From the NCBI RefSeq assembly GCF_040372165.1, contig NZ_BAABWG010000006.1:62001-126000 (forward strand): 64,000 nt of DNA, given 5' to 3'. The notes beneath the pieces are model-generated. The model had not been told where the DNA came from and did no database searches. It was given only the letters and a program-made list of their open reading frames with translations. Shown one piece after another: positions 9,562 through 18,059 of this stretch. Source of the DNA: Hydrogenophaga sp040372165 (GTDB lineage Bacteria > Pseudomonadota > Gammaproteobacteria > Burkholderiales > Burkholderiaceae_C). Position 1 is the stretch's first letter. Every line of letters begins with the position of its first letter. The position numbers were made by a program, and so were the translations under genes.

Positions 9562-10452
9562 TCAGACACCCAGCAGATCACATGCCAGCCGGTGCAATCG
9601 GCTCTTGCCCCGCACCAGTTCTTCGAGCACGCTGAAATGGTTGCGACCCTTGATCAGCTCGTTGACCGGCACGCGCTCTTCGCCCCATGCCGCCTGCATC
9701 AAGCCGTTTTGCCGGCGAAACTCTTCGCTCTCGTCTGCGCCGGCCACGGTCATCAGCACAGCGTCCTGAGGCAAGTGAGCAGGAGAGCCCATGCCGGCAG
9801 GACTGACGCGCCTGGCCTCTGCAGCAGTGAGCTGCAAATCGTTCTGGATGAAAGGAGCGTGCCGCAGCGGTTCAAGATCGTAGACCCCCGAAATGCCCAG
9901 TGCATTGCGCACCACCACCTCTGGCAAGCCGGAAGCGACCGACGACCAGTCGCAAGCGAGCATCATGGCGGCCAGGTGTGCACCTGCAGAATGGCCCACC
10001 ACCGTCACTCGGGATGGGTCGCCACCGTGAACGGCAATATGGCGGTTGACCCATGCCAACGCCTGAGTCATCTGCATGCAGATATCCGAGACCCTGACAT
10101 CCGGACACAGGGCGTAATTCACCACCACCACACACACTCCTTGGCGGGTGAAGGCTGGCGCGACAAAAGAGTGGTCCGATTTGTCAAGACTGCGCCAATA
10201 GCCGCCATGGATGAACACCATGACAGGTGCCAGCCCCTGAACGGAGCCGGGCGCTGGTTTGAAAACGTCAAGACTTTCACCCTGGGCATGGCCATAGGCC
10301 AGATCCGCCAGCACCCCGGAACCCGCTCTGGCTTTCGACGACTGGCTTGCCCAGCGAGCCAGGTGCTTTCCATGCTCTGGGACCAAGGCCCTGTTGTTGT
10401 ACTGCGCGGTCAGCCATGCCGCCTGGGAGGCCTTGTCTCTTGTGTGCTTCAT
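9562..10452 (-). CDS. Alpha/beta hydrolase, kynurenine-formamidase-like
   Basis: A 296-residue serine hydrolase. It has the oxyanion-hole motif HGGYW at about 82-86 and the nucleophile elbow GHSAG at about 150-154. A later VAGADESEEF (acid) and GRNHFS (His, about 273) complete a triad. HGGYW with GHSAG is typical of arylformamidase-like and carboxylesterase-like members of the fold; the substrate cannot be told from sequence, and no tryptophan-degradation genes are nearby. An in-frame ATG 75 bp upstream would extend the protein, but MKHTRDKASQ at 10452 is the more natural start. It is divergent from the following dehydrogenase. Confidence 0.83.
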   Translation of the reverse strand: MKHTRDKASQAAWLTAQYNNRALVPEHGKHLARWASQSSKARAGSGVLADLAYGHAQGESLDVFKPAPGSVQGLAPVMVFIHGGYWRSLDKSDHSFVAPAFTRQGVCVVVVNYALCPDVRVSDICMQMTQALAWVNRHIAVHGGDPSRVTVVGHSAGAHLAAMMLACDWSSVASGLPEVVVRNALGISGVYDLEPLRHAPFIQNDLQLTAAEARRVSPAGMGSPAHLPQDAVLMTVAGADESEEFRRQNGLMQAAWGEERVPVNELIKGRNHFSVLEELVRGKSRLHRLACDLLGV

Positions 10453-10622
10453 GCCGCCTATTTTGGCATGGCCGGTGGCGGCAACAAGCATCTCCGCGTC
10501 GCTGTGTGGATACCCCTGAGAACCCAAGGTTGCAAGCCTTTTGCCAGCCGCAGTCTGAACAGGACTCCTAGAATGAATTCACACCCTGAGCACCACCTGC
10601 TCGACATTCCAGAGAGACGATC

Positions 10623-11528
10623 ATGAACGCCGCCAACACTGCCGAGCAGACGCACCGCCCTTCCGTCGCCATCCTGGGCATCGGCATGATGGGCTACCCC
10701 ATGGGCCAGCGTCTGTGCGAAGCCGGTTTCCAGGTCACCGCATGGAACCGGAGCAGGACCAAGGCGGAACGCTTGGCCCCATTTGGCGCTCAAGTTGCCG
10801 GCACTGCCGCCGAAGCGGTCACCGGTGCGGACATCGTGGTCACCCTCTTGCAGGATGGCCAGGCCGTAGAGGACGTCCTGTTTGACCAGGGCGCCGCCAA
10901 GGCCATGAAACCCGGCGCGCTCGTCGTGGACATGTCTTCCATTGCTCCGCGTGAAGCACGAAACCACTCTGCCCGGCTTGCGGCGCTGGGGCTTCGGCAT
11001 CTGGATGCGCCCGTCTCCGGAGGCACCGTCGGCGCTGAGCAAGGGACGCTGGCCATCATGGCTGGCGGCAAACCACTCGACTTTGAAGCGGCGAAAGATA
11101 TGTTTGTCGTGTTTGGCCGGGCCACTCATGTCGGGCCACATGGCGCGGGGCAACTGGCCAAACTGGCCAATCAGATGATTGTGGGTATCACCATTGGTGC
11201 GGTATCGGAGGCTCTGCTGCTGTGCGAAAAAGGCGGCGCCGACATGGGCAAGGTACGCGAGGCCATCGCCGGCGGCTTTGCCGACAGCCGGGTGCTGCAG
11301 GTTCATGGCGAGCGCATGGTTGAACGGGATTTCACCAAGCGCGCTGCCATTGCGGTTCAACTCAAGGACATGCGCAACGCCCTGGGAACCGCCAGCGAAA
11401 TCGGCTTCGATGCGCCGATCACCGAGCTGTTTGAATCGCTGTATGCGCAGGCAGAAGCCCATGGTCTGGGTGATCTCGACCACTCGGCCCTCTTTGTGGA
11501 GCTGGCCAGCCGCAACAACATGTGCTGA
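10623..11528 (+). CDS. NAD(P)-dependent beta-hydroxyacid dehydrogenase
   Basis: A 301-residue member of the 3-hydroxyisobutyrate/tartronate-semialdehyde reductase family. It has an N-terminal Rossmann fold with GIGMMGYPMG (19-28), the substrate-binding signature DAPVSGGTVGAEQGTL at about 127-142, and the catalytic-lysine motif GAGQLAKLANQM with Lys at about 179. These residues are all present, so it should be active on a beta-hydroxy acid. The exact substrate (3-hydroxyisobutyrate, glycerate/tartronate or succinic semialdehyde) is not decided by sequence or by neighbours. A purine-rich AGAGAGA sits just ahead of the ATG. Confidence 0.87.
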   Translation: MNAANTAEQTHRPSVAILGIGMMGYPMGQRLCEAGFQVTAWNRSRTKAERLAPFGAQVAGTAAEAVTGADIVVTLLQDGQAVEDVLFDQGAAKAMKPGALVVDMSSIAPREARNHSARLAALGLRHLDAPVSGGTVGAEQGTLAIMAGGKPLDFEAAKDMFVVFGRATHVGPHGAGQLAKLANQMIVGITIGAVSEALLLCEKGGADMGKVREAIAGGFADSRVLQVHGERMVERDFTKRAAIAVQLKDMRNALGTASEIGFDAPITELFESLYAQAEAHGLGDLDHSALFVELASRNNMC

Positions 11529-11550
11529 ACGCTCCTCCCGGCCACGGCCT

Positions 11551-12255
11551 TCAGTCTGACGACCCTGGCTGAGGCTCAGGTGGCACGGGCGGCGCCACCA
11601 GATCCATGCGGCGCTGGGCCGCCTGGGCTGCGTCGGTTTGTCCAGCCGCCTCCGCCAGGGTCCTGGTGACCATCAGCCATGCCAGCAGCGGCCTTCGCCA
11701 TCCTTGGGCGGAAGCAGTCTCCACGCCCACTGCGGCAACGCCCGGGCCAGCAAGTTGCCTGCGGTAGAGCACGCCGGCGGCGACCAGCCGGGACAGCGGA
11801 TCTTCTATCTTGTTGAGCAAGGCGACAAAGTCTGACCCGGCCCCCGCTTGGGCCACAGGCCGATGCGGTCCAGGCAACAGCTCGGCATCACCGGGACCGG
11901 CCTGACCAGCGATGTATCGGTCATACGCACGCAAGGCTTCGCTGACATCTGGTGCGAGAGGCTCGAACGCCTCACAAAGACTGTCATCAAGTGTCGCTGT
12001 TCGCGTGGCACACCGGAACAGCTCCACCTTGGCCAGCTCCTCCGGACGGCCGGTGGCCCGTACCTCACGTCGTGCACGGTTGAACTCCGCCAGATCGATC
12101 GCGTCTTTGCCTTCCATCCAGGCGCGGGCGCCCAGCTCGGTGCTGCTGCTGGCGGACTGTTTCCAGTCGGGCACCGGCTCACTGGCGCAGGCGCCAAGCA
12201 CGGTCATCGCCGCCACTGCCGCGATCCTGGTCAGGAAACGGCTGGGGAGCCTCAT
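11551..12255 (-). CDS. Lipoprotein associated with MCE/Mla-like transporter
   Basis: A 234-residue probable outer-membrane or periplasmic lipoprotein. Residues 1-22 are a signal peptide ending in LGA before Cys23 (lipobox), and Ser/Glu follow the Cys. The rest is helical and Ala-rich, with no family I recognise. It follows the MCE gene directly; a GTG at 12276 would overlap the MCE stop (GTGA), giving an alternative, translationally coupled start 21 bp upstream of the ATG used here. Its position suggests a role as auxiliary lipoprotein of the transporter, but this is inference; it does not look like a canonical ABC-type auxiliary lipoprotein. Confidence 0.7.
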   Translation of the reverse strand: MRLPSRFLTRIAAVAAMTVLGACASEPVPDWKQSASSSTELGARAWMEGKDAIDLAEFNRARREVRATGRPEELAKVELFRCATRTATLDDSLCEAFEPLAPDVSEALRAYDRYIAGQAGPGDAELLPGPHRPVAQAGAGSDFVALLNKIEDPLSRLVAAGVLYRRQLAGPGVAAVGVETASAQGWRRPLLAWLMVTRTLAEAAGQTDAAQAAQRRMDLVAPPVPPEPQPGSSD

Positions 12256-12272
12256 GGGAACGTATCTGGTGC

Positions 12273-13292
12273 TCACGGCAGCTTCACCTCCGCCTCTTTG
12301 GAGAACGGCCATTTTTCATTGATGTCGTTGACCAGTGAATTGACCTTGCGCAAGCTGTTTTCCACATCGGCCCGCAACGCGGTCAGGTCTGCAGACGCGT
12401 CTTTGGTGTTGCCCGCAATGACCTCTGCATCGGCCAGCACCGCATCGACTTTTTCCAGGCTTTCACGCGCCTGACCCAGAATGGTGTTGATTTGCTTGAC
12501 CGTCTCGCGCAGGTCGGGGACAAGAGCGCCCTCACCCGGCGCCGCACCCTGCCCGAATACCTGACGATCGGCATTGGCCACGATGCTGTCAAGTCGCACC
12601 GAGAGTTTATTGGCGCTGGTGAGCACTGCATTGGCCCGCTCGATGGCTTCCACCACCTTGTTGGCATCATCCTCGTTGCCCATGAGCATGCCCACCGCAC
12701 CGTTCTCGCCCGCCAGGCGCTGGGTCACGGTTTCGATGTTCGTCATGGCCTGTGCCAAAGCGGAGTTCGAGCCGGTGAGGGACTCGAGGTTGGCCAGCAG
12801 ATCGCGGGCAGAGCCGACGATCTTGGGGATTTCGGCACTGATGTCGCCAGCGAGCACCTCTCGCACCGCTCCATCCGGCAAAGGCGGGTCATCCAGGACA
12901 CCACTGAAAGCCTTGATTCTGGTGCCACCGACCAGGCCTTTTTCCATCGTGAAGATGCTGGACGTCCGCAGCCAGTGTGCTTCCTTCCTGGGCACGTCGA
13001 TCTGAATGTGCACCTTTCCGTCTTCCGCCAGGTCGATCTTGGCCACCCGCCCGATGCTGAACCCGGCGAAGGTCATGTTCATGCCTACCGAGACGCCTTC
13101 GGAATCATCGGCCACCAACACCAGACGCTGCGTCTGCTCAAAAACCCCTCGGGCGTACATCACGTAGGCAGCCGAGGCGATGACGAGCCCTACCAGCAGC
13201 ATGACCAGCAAGGCTGCCTTGAACTCGAGGTTTTCCACCGGCGGCTCGGAGGGAGCTGCCGTGCGCTGATCGTCTTGGTGTGGGGAAGTCAT
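12273..13292 (-). CDS. MCE-domain protein (MlaD-like)
   Basis: A 339-residue inner-membrane-anchored lipid-binding protein. A single N-terminal helix (about 27-47) is followed by an MCE domain (about 55-135; VGMNMTFAGFSIGRVAKIDL) and a long helical C-terminus with coiled-coil character. MCE proteins form hexameric periplasmic rings that shuttle lipids with an MlaE-type permease and an MlaF ATPase. The permease is directly upstream (41 bp gap) and a lipoprotein is downstream, so this is a three-gene unit, but no ATPase gene is present here. Confidence 0.88.
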   Translation of the reverse strand: MTSPHQDDQRTAAPSEPPVENLEFKAALLVMLLVGLVIASAAYVMYARGVFEQTQRLVLVADDSEGVSVGMNMTFAGFSIGRVAKIDLAEDGKVHIQIDVPRKEAHWLRTSSIFTMEKGLVGGTRIKAFSGVLDDPPLPDGAVREVLAGDISAEIPKIVGSARDLLANLESLTGSNSALAQAMTNIETVTQRLAGENGAVGMLMGNEDDANKVVEAIERANAVLTSANKLSVRLDSIVANADRQVFGQGAAPGEGALVPDLRETVKQINTILGQARESLEKVDAVLADAEVIAGNTKDASADLTALRADVENSLRKVNSLVNDINEKWPFSKEAEVKLP

Positions 13293-13333
13293 TCAATCGA
13301 GCCGTTTCGATGGGGCTGTCGGCGCAGCATTGG

Positions 13334-14149
13334 TCAATAGTAGTTGCCGATCAGGGACACCACTTCAATCATCAGTATCACAGACAGCAGGCGGGCAAAC
13401 TCCGATATTTCGTTACGCCTTGCAAAGCCGCCATTGGCGTCTCGCTGCGCACTCGCCGCCATGGGAACAAATGCTACCGCCATGGCAAAAAACGCCGTCT
13501 TGAGGATGAAGATCAGGGAGACGGCTGGCGTAAAAATGGCACCGACCCTCTCCGTATAGCCCGGCAGCCCCCACGGAATGAAGCCGTAGACGTTCAGGTA
13601 GGTCAGCACCAGAGCCAGCAGGCAACTGAGCGCCGCCGTAAGAAGCACCGAGAACATGGCGCCGATCGCCCGCGGCAGCATCTCTGCCCGCAAGTGATCC
13701 TGTGGATGTCGGCGGACGCCGCTCTGGTGCTCATGGCGCAGGATGCGGCGCACATTCTGTGCTGCCGGCATGGCATAGCGGACGGCCACAAAAAGGGCGG
13801 CATACAGTGGAATCAGCTCCAGCACCAGGGTGCGGACGAGCACTGCCAGCGCGAATTCGGACAGGCCATAGCTTTGCGCCGTGGTCACCACGATACGGAT
13901 CAGCACCTGGCTGAGCAGGCTGGAGAGCACCAGAAGCCACACCATCAGCGGCGCCGTGGATTCGTAGATGCTCCGCAGCACCGCGTACCGGTGGGCGCCC
14001 TTCGAGTAGCTCGACGGCGTGAGTGCCAGCACAATGATCTTGGCGCCGGTCAGGATGACAGTCCACCACGCCACCCAGGCATCAACGGCCTGATGCCCCC
14101 ACCGGGCGATGGCGGCGTGCAGGTCGGCAATGGGTCGCAGGGGGCTCAT
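13334..14149 (-). CDS. MlaE-family ABC transporter permease
   Basis: A 271-residue polytopic membrane protein of the MlaE/YrbE family, the permease partner of MCE proteins in lipid traffic. Hydrophobic segments are seen near residues 30-45, 65-95, 145-180, 195-225 and 240-265, with the family-like stretch LTYLNVYGFIPWGLPGY and a long EFALAVLVRTLVLELIPLYAALFVAVR segment corresponding to the conserved coupling-helix region. The ATG at 14149 is the first Met after the upstream queG gene; longer in-frame extensions overlap queG and are spurious. It is more divergent than the usual MlaE. Confidence 0.82.
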   Translation of the reverse strand: MSPLRPIADLHAAIARWGHQAVDAWVAWWTVILTGAKIIVLALTPSSYSKGAHRYAVLRSIYESTAPLMVWLLVLSSLLSQVLIRIVVTTAQSYGLSEFALAVLVRTLVLELIPLYAALFVAVRYAMPAAQNVRRILRHEHQSGVRRHPQDHLRAEMLPRAIGAMFSVLLTAALSCLLALVLTYLNVYGFIPWGLPGYTERVGAIFTPAVSLIFILKTAFFAMAVAFVPMAASAQRDANGGFARRNEISEFARLLSVILMIEVVSLIGNYY

Positions 14150-14193
14150 AACGGCATGATACCCAGCGAACCGGGCTTTGCGCAGGCACGCCG

Positions 14194-15303
14194 CTACTTT
14201 GTACGGCCGAGCGCCCAGGTGATGTGCTCGAGCAAGGTCTCGTCGCCGCGCGCCTGGGCCGCGCTGACCGCCTCTTCCAGCGCAAGTCGCATGGCCGTCG
14301 CCTCGCTCTCTTGCATCTCGCCGGAGCTTGCCAGTGCATTGCCCATGGCCACAGCCAGGTTCCTCTGCCACCTCGCATGACCAATCCGCCTGATCGGACT
14401 GCCCTCGGTGCGCTGCAGGAACTGGGCTTCCGTCCAGCCAAACAGTTGCAATAGCCGGCTGGCTGCCAGGCCCTCGCGCGGTTCGAAATCCGGCAGATCC
14501 GAACGGGCGGCAAACTTGTTCCATGGACAGACCAGCTGGCAGTCATCACATCCGTAAATGCGATTGCCGAGCAGCGGACGCATCTCCAGCGGTATGCTTC
14601 CCTCATGCTCAATCGTCAGGTAAGAAATGCAACGACGTGCATCCAGTCGATACGGCGCCACGATCGCACCCGTGGGGCATGCCGTCAGGCATGCCTGGCA
14701 TTGCCCGCAATGGTCAGATGCGGGTGACGTCGCCGGTAGCGCCAGATCGACGTAAATCTCACCCAGGAAAAAGAAGGAGCCCCCTTCACGGTTGAGCAAG
14801 AGCGTGTGCTTGCCGCGCCAACCCAGGCCACTGCGACTGGCGAGTTCGGCCTCCAGCACGGGTGCGGAGTCCGTGAACACGCGAGCGCCCAGGGGCCCTA
14901 CCGCCTCCGCCACCTGGTCTGCGAGCTTCTGAAGACGCTGCCTGAGAACTTTGTGATAGTCCCGACCTCGAGCGTAGACCGACACCACGGCTTCGCCAGG
15001 CTGCTCAAGCCGCGCCAGTTCCTGACCCGCCCAGCCGTCCGGAGTGGATGGCGGGAGGTAATCCATGCGAGCAGTGATCACGCTCACCGTCCCCGGCACC
15101 AGCTCGGCCGGCCTTGCCCGCTTCATGCCATGGCGTTCCATATAGGTCATGCTGCCGTGAAATCCGGCGGACAACCATGCCTGAAGGCCGGGTTCAGCCG
15201 AAGAAAGGTCGACATCTGCCACTCCGATTTGGGAAAATGACAGTTGACGCCCCCAGACCTGAATCTGAGAGACCAGTTGAGCAGCATCAAATCCGGCTTT
15301 CAT
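14194..15303 (-). CDS. queG: Epoxyqueuosine reductase
   Basis: Catalyses the last step of queuosine tRNA modification, reducing epoxyqueuosine with cobalamin and two [4Fe-4S] clusters. The 369-residue protein has both cluster motifs, CGQCQACLTACP at about 197-208 and CDDCQLVCPWNK at about 250-261, the conserved FTDSAPVLE acid region, and a C-terminal HEAT-like helical tail. The ATG at 15303 gives MKAGFDAAQL and fits the family's usual N-terminus (IGVADVDLSSAEPGLQAWL follows). Its 5' end overlaps the longest possible reading frame of the divergent tsaE gene. Confidence 0.94.
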   Translation of the reverse strand: MKAGFDAAQLVSQIQVWGRQLSFSQIGVADVDLSSAEPGLQAWLSAGFHGSMTYMERHGMKRARPAELVPGTVSVITARMDYLPPSTPDGWAGQELARLEQPGEAVVSVYARGRDYHKVLRQRLQKLADQVAEAVGPLGARVFTDSAPVLEAELASRSGLGWRGKHTLLLNREGGSFFFLGEIYVDLALPATSPASDHCGQCQACLTACPTGAIVAPYRLDARRCISYLTIEHEGSIPLEMRPLLGNRIYGCDDCQLVCPWNKFAARSDLPDFEPREGLAASRLLQLFGWTEAQFLQRTEGSPIRRIGHARWQRNLAVAMGNALASSGEMQESEATAMRLALEEAVSAAQARGDETLLEHITWALGRTK

Positions 15304-15897
15304 GAGCCCACCATTGTAGGAAGCGAATCCGGCTTTGAACCAGAGCACGGAGGCAGCGAGGCCAGCCTGGCCGAATGGACGGAGCACTGGGACGACGAAT
15401 CCGGCACCAGTAGCTTTGCTGCGCGCCTGGCCGCCTGCCCGGCCGTCGCCCATGCCACCATCGCGCTGCATGGCGACCTTGGCGCCGGAAAGACCACCTT
15501 CACGCGTCACCTCCTGCGCGCACTCGGAGTACGCGGGCGCATCAAGAGTCCCACCTACGCCATCGTCGAACCCCACGAAGCCATGGATTGCCCCCTGATG
15601 CCAGCAGGAGAAGTGCTGGCTATCTGGCATTTCGACTTCTACCGTTTTGATGACCCACGCGAGTGGGAAGACGCAGGCTTTCGCGAACTTTTCTCCAGCG
15701 CCGGACTCAAGCTTGTGGAATGGCCCGAAAAGGCAAGCTCGCTGATCAATGGGATTGATCTCGATGTCTATATAGAACCGGACGACACGCGCCTGGATGC
15801 CGACGTCGACCCGGAGGGAGAATCGTCCAGGCATGTCACCGCCAAAGCCAGGACACTCGCTGGCCGACGACTGGTGATGGCCCTTCAGAACGCATGA
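15244..15897 (+). CDS. tsaE: tRNA threonylcarbamoyladenosine biosynthesis ATPase TsaE
   Basis: ATPase partner of TsaB/TsaD in t6A synthesis. Walker A GDLGAGKTTF is at about 77-86, followed by the SPTYAIVEPH segment and FDFYRFDDP plus LVEWPEKA, all typical of TsaE. The start is unclear: there is no in-frame ATG before the Walker A region. The frame opens with TTG at 15244, a second TTG lies at 15277, and CTG codons occur later. The family usually begins only about 35 residues before Walker A, so the true start may be nearer 15360. It overlaps amiC at its stop (ATGA). Confidence 0.88.
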   Translation: MTPPDLNLRDQLSSIKSGFHEPTIVGSESGFEPEHGGSEASLAEWTEHWDDESGTSSFAARLAACPAVAHATIALHGDLGAGKTTFTRHLLRALGVRGRIKSPTYAIVEPHEAMDCPLMPAGEVLAIWHFDFYRFDDPREWEDAGFRELFSSAGLKLVEWPEKASSLINGIDLDVYIEPDDTRLDADVDPEGESSRHVTAKARTLAGRRLVMALQNA

Positions 15898-17363
15898 CCG
15901 CCAATACACAACATCCCGCCCCGAACCGGCGACAGGCCCTCAAGGCCGGCACCCTGGTCCTCTTGCTGGGCGCCCGCGAAATCGCATGGGGTGCCAGCGT
16001 GGTTGCGGTTCGAATCTGGCCTGCTGACGAGTACACCCGGGTGACCATCGAATCCGATGGCAAGCTCGAAGTCCTGCAGACCATGGTCAACGACGCGCGC
16101 CATCTCGCCGTGGACATCCAGGGTCTGGACCTGGTCGACGGCCTGGGTGACATGAGTGGCAAGTTGCGCAGCGATGACCCCAACATCCGCAGCATCAACG
16201 TCTCGGCGCGAGGCAAGGGCGTGGCCCGGCTCAACATCCAGCTCAAGCAGGCAGCCAACCCGCAAGTCTTCCACCTCAAGCCAGTGGCGGCCTACCAGCA
16301 CCGCCTGGTCATGGACCTGTATCCGGCCAAAGTGCCAGACCCGCTCGAAGAGCTCATCGCACAGCGGCTCGAAGAGATTGACGCCTCCAGCGAGCGGGCG
16401 GCCCGTCTCCTCGGTCTGGACGTGGATGCCGTGCGCGGGCGTGGGCAGGTTCGGCATGCCGGGCGCGCCGACGCAGTTCAAGACGACCCGATCGCGGCCT
16501 TGCTGGCAGAGCGCGAGGAATCCACTTCTGGCCCAGGCGGGAAGCCGCCATCAAGAGTTGCCCAAGGAGAAGAACCGGGCAACGGTGAGCGCCGCCGCTC
16601 GGGATCGGCGTCCAAGACACGCCCTGACCAGGTCGCCGTCGACCGCCTGATCATTGTGGCCCTCGACCCTGGCCACGGTGGCGAAGATCCGGGCGCCATT
16701 GGGCCCGGCGGCACGCAGGAGAAAGACGTGGTGTTGCAGATTGCCAAACGCCTGGAAGCGCGCCTGAACGACACCAGGATCAAGGGCAACCCGGTACGCG
16801 CCTTTCTCACGCGCGATGCCGACTTCTTCGTCCCGCTCTACGCGCGCGTGAAGAAAGCACAGCGCGTCAAGGCAGACCTGTTCATCAGCCTGCACGCAGA
16901 CGCTTTCTTCAAGCCCGACCCTCAAGGCGCCAGCGTGTTCGCGTTGAGCACCAAGGGCGCCAGCAGCGCAACGGCACGCTGGATGGCGGAAAAGGAGAAC
17001 GCAGCCGACAAAGTGGGTGGACTGAACGTTCGATCCAACGACGCAACCGTTCAGCGCGCTTTGCTGGACATGAGTACGACAGCCCAGATCAAGGACAGCC
17101 TCAAACTCGGCAGCGCCGTTTTGGGCGAAGTGGGCCAGGTCGGAAAGCTGCACAAGCCACGCGTGGAGCAAGCAGGGTTTGCCGTGCTCAAAGCGCCGGA
17201 CATTCCCAGCGTGCTGGTGGAAACGGCGTTCATCAGCAACCCTGACGAAGAGGCGAGACTGCGCAGTGAGGCGTATCAGAATCAGCTGGCTGATGCGATT
17301 CACAAGGGGATTGTTCGGTATTTTTCGGCGAATCCGCCGTTGGCGAGGAAACGGGTGGCGTAG
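15894..17363 (+). CDS. amiC: N-acetylmuramoyl-L-alanine amidase (AmiC-like)
   Basis: A 489-residue periplasmic peptidoglycan amidase for daughter-cell separation. The N-terminus has a twin-Arg-like signal (NRRQALKAG followed by a hydrophobic stretch), consistent with Tat export as known for E. coli AmiC. An AMIN domain follows (about 35-140), then a low-complexity linker (about 185-245), then a zinc amidase_3 domain starting IVALDPGHGGEDPGAIG (about 253) with later SLHADA and VLVETAFISNPDEE motifs supplying metal ligands and the catalytic Glu. It is translationally coupled to tsaE, an arrangement common in proteobacteria. Confidence 0.93.
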   Translation: MTANTQHPAPNRRQALKAGTLVLLLGAREIAWGASVVAVRIWPADEYTRVTIESDGKLEVLQTMVNDARHLAVDIQGLDLVDGLGDMSGKLRSDDPNIRSINVSARGKGVARLNIQLKQAANPQVFHLKPVAAYQHRLVMDLYPAKVPDPLEELIAQRLEEIDASSERAARLLGLDVDAVRGRGQVRHAGRADAVQDDPIAALLAEREESTSGPGGKPPSRVAQGEEPGNGERRRSGSASKTRPDQVAVDRLIIVALDPGHGGEDPGAIGPGGTQEKDVVLQIAKRLEARLNDTRIKGNPVRAFLTRDADFFVPLYARVKKAQRVKADLFISLHADAFFKPDPQGASVFALSTKGASSATARWMAEKENAADKVGGLNVRSNDATVQRALLDMSTTAQIKDSLKLGSAVLGEVGQVGKLHKPRVEQAGFAVLKAPDIPSVLVETAFISNPDEEARLRSEAYQNQLADAIHKGIVRYFSANPPLARKRVA

Positions 17364-18059
17364 CTGAACGCTTTTTGCAGCGGGGGCAACGAATTCGTAG
17401 TTTTGCCTCCTTTGCATAAGAGCTTCCATTCTTCGGTTTTGCCTGCGGCGCTGTCTTGCGACGACCTCGCCCTTCCCCCCTATCCCCCCCAGCCCCCTTT
17501 CCACCCCGCCGGGCGGAAAGGGGGAGCTCTCATTTGGCTTTTGGTCTCCGACTCGGCTTCTACGGCTCGATGCGTCGCCACCGTGGTTTGGGGTACATGC
17601 ATTTCGCTGAGGCTGTCGTAGGAACCTCGACGTTGGCTTTCACGCCCACGGCGCCCATCTGACGTTGCCGCTTTGCGGCTTGTCAGGTGGGCGCATACCT
17701 CATGCGTGGCAGGTCGCGTTGGCCCGAAATGTCTCGCTCGCAGGCAGCAGGCGAGCCGCGCAGCGGCAATGCCAGTTGACTGCCGTGGGCGCACCAAGGG
17801 CAGGCTAGTTCTCTACGACAGCGGTGGAGAAATCGTGGTGAGCCTGAAGCAGTGGCAACCTCCCGCCAGTAGTCACCCGTCCAGAAACCAGAAGCCGAAT
17901 GTTTAAAGGCTCCCCTTTCCGCCCCGGCGGGGGTGGAAAGGGGCGGGGGGGATAGGGGGGGGGAGAAAAAGAAGAACGAGAACAGAGATGTAGCGCCGCA
18001 GGAAAGCCGGATTGTCCATAGGGAGGCTAACCAGGCGCCAGCACGCCTAGAATGCTCCT
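17364..18059. repeat. Nested inverted-repeat element between amiC and mutL
   Basis: About 700 bp with no credible gene. Two outer arms, 17471-17538 and 17895-17966, are imperfect inverted copies of each other (C-rich then G-rich, each holding a TATCCCC or GGGGATA core and a CCGCC/GGCGG turn). A second inverted pair lies inside (17611-17625 with 17807-17823). The centre is a strong hairpin (17651-17663 with 17682-17694, 12 of 13 matching, plus an inner GCCGC-TTT-GCGGC), and a further GCTCGC/GCGAGC stem occupies 17736-17756. The whole behaves as a roughly 500-bp near-palindrome: a MITE-like insertion, an old fold-back repeat, or a structured RNA locus. No target-site duplication was identified. 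Confidence 0.7.

Noticed and set aside
14150..14524. N-terminal extension of the MlaE-like permease
   Set aside because: It runs through queG in another frame; the permease N-terminus fits the ATG at 14149.
15304..15909. N-terminal extension of queG through tsaE
   Set aside because: It overlaps tsaE antisense; QueG family length and N-terminus fit the start at 15303.
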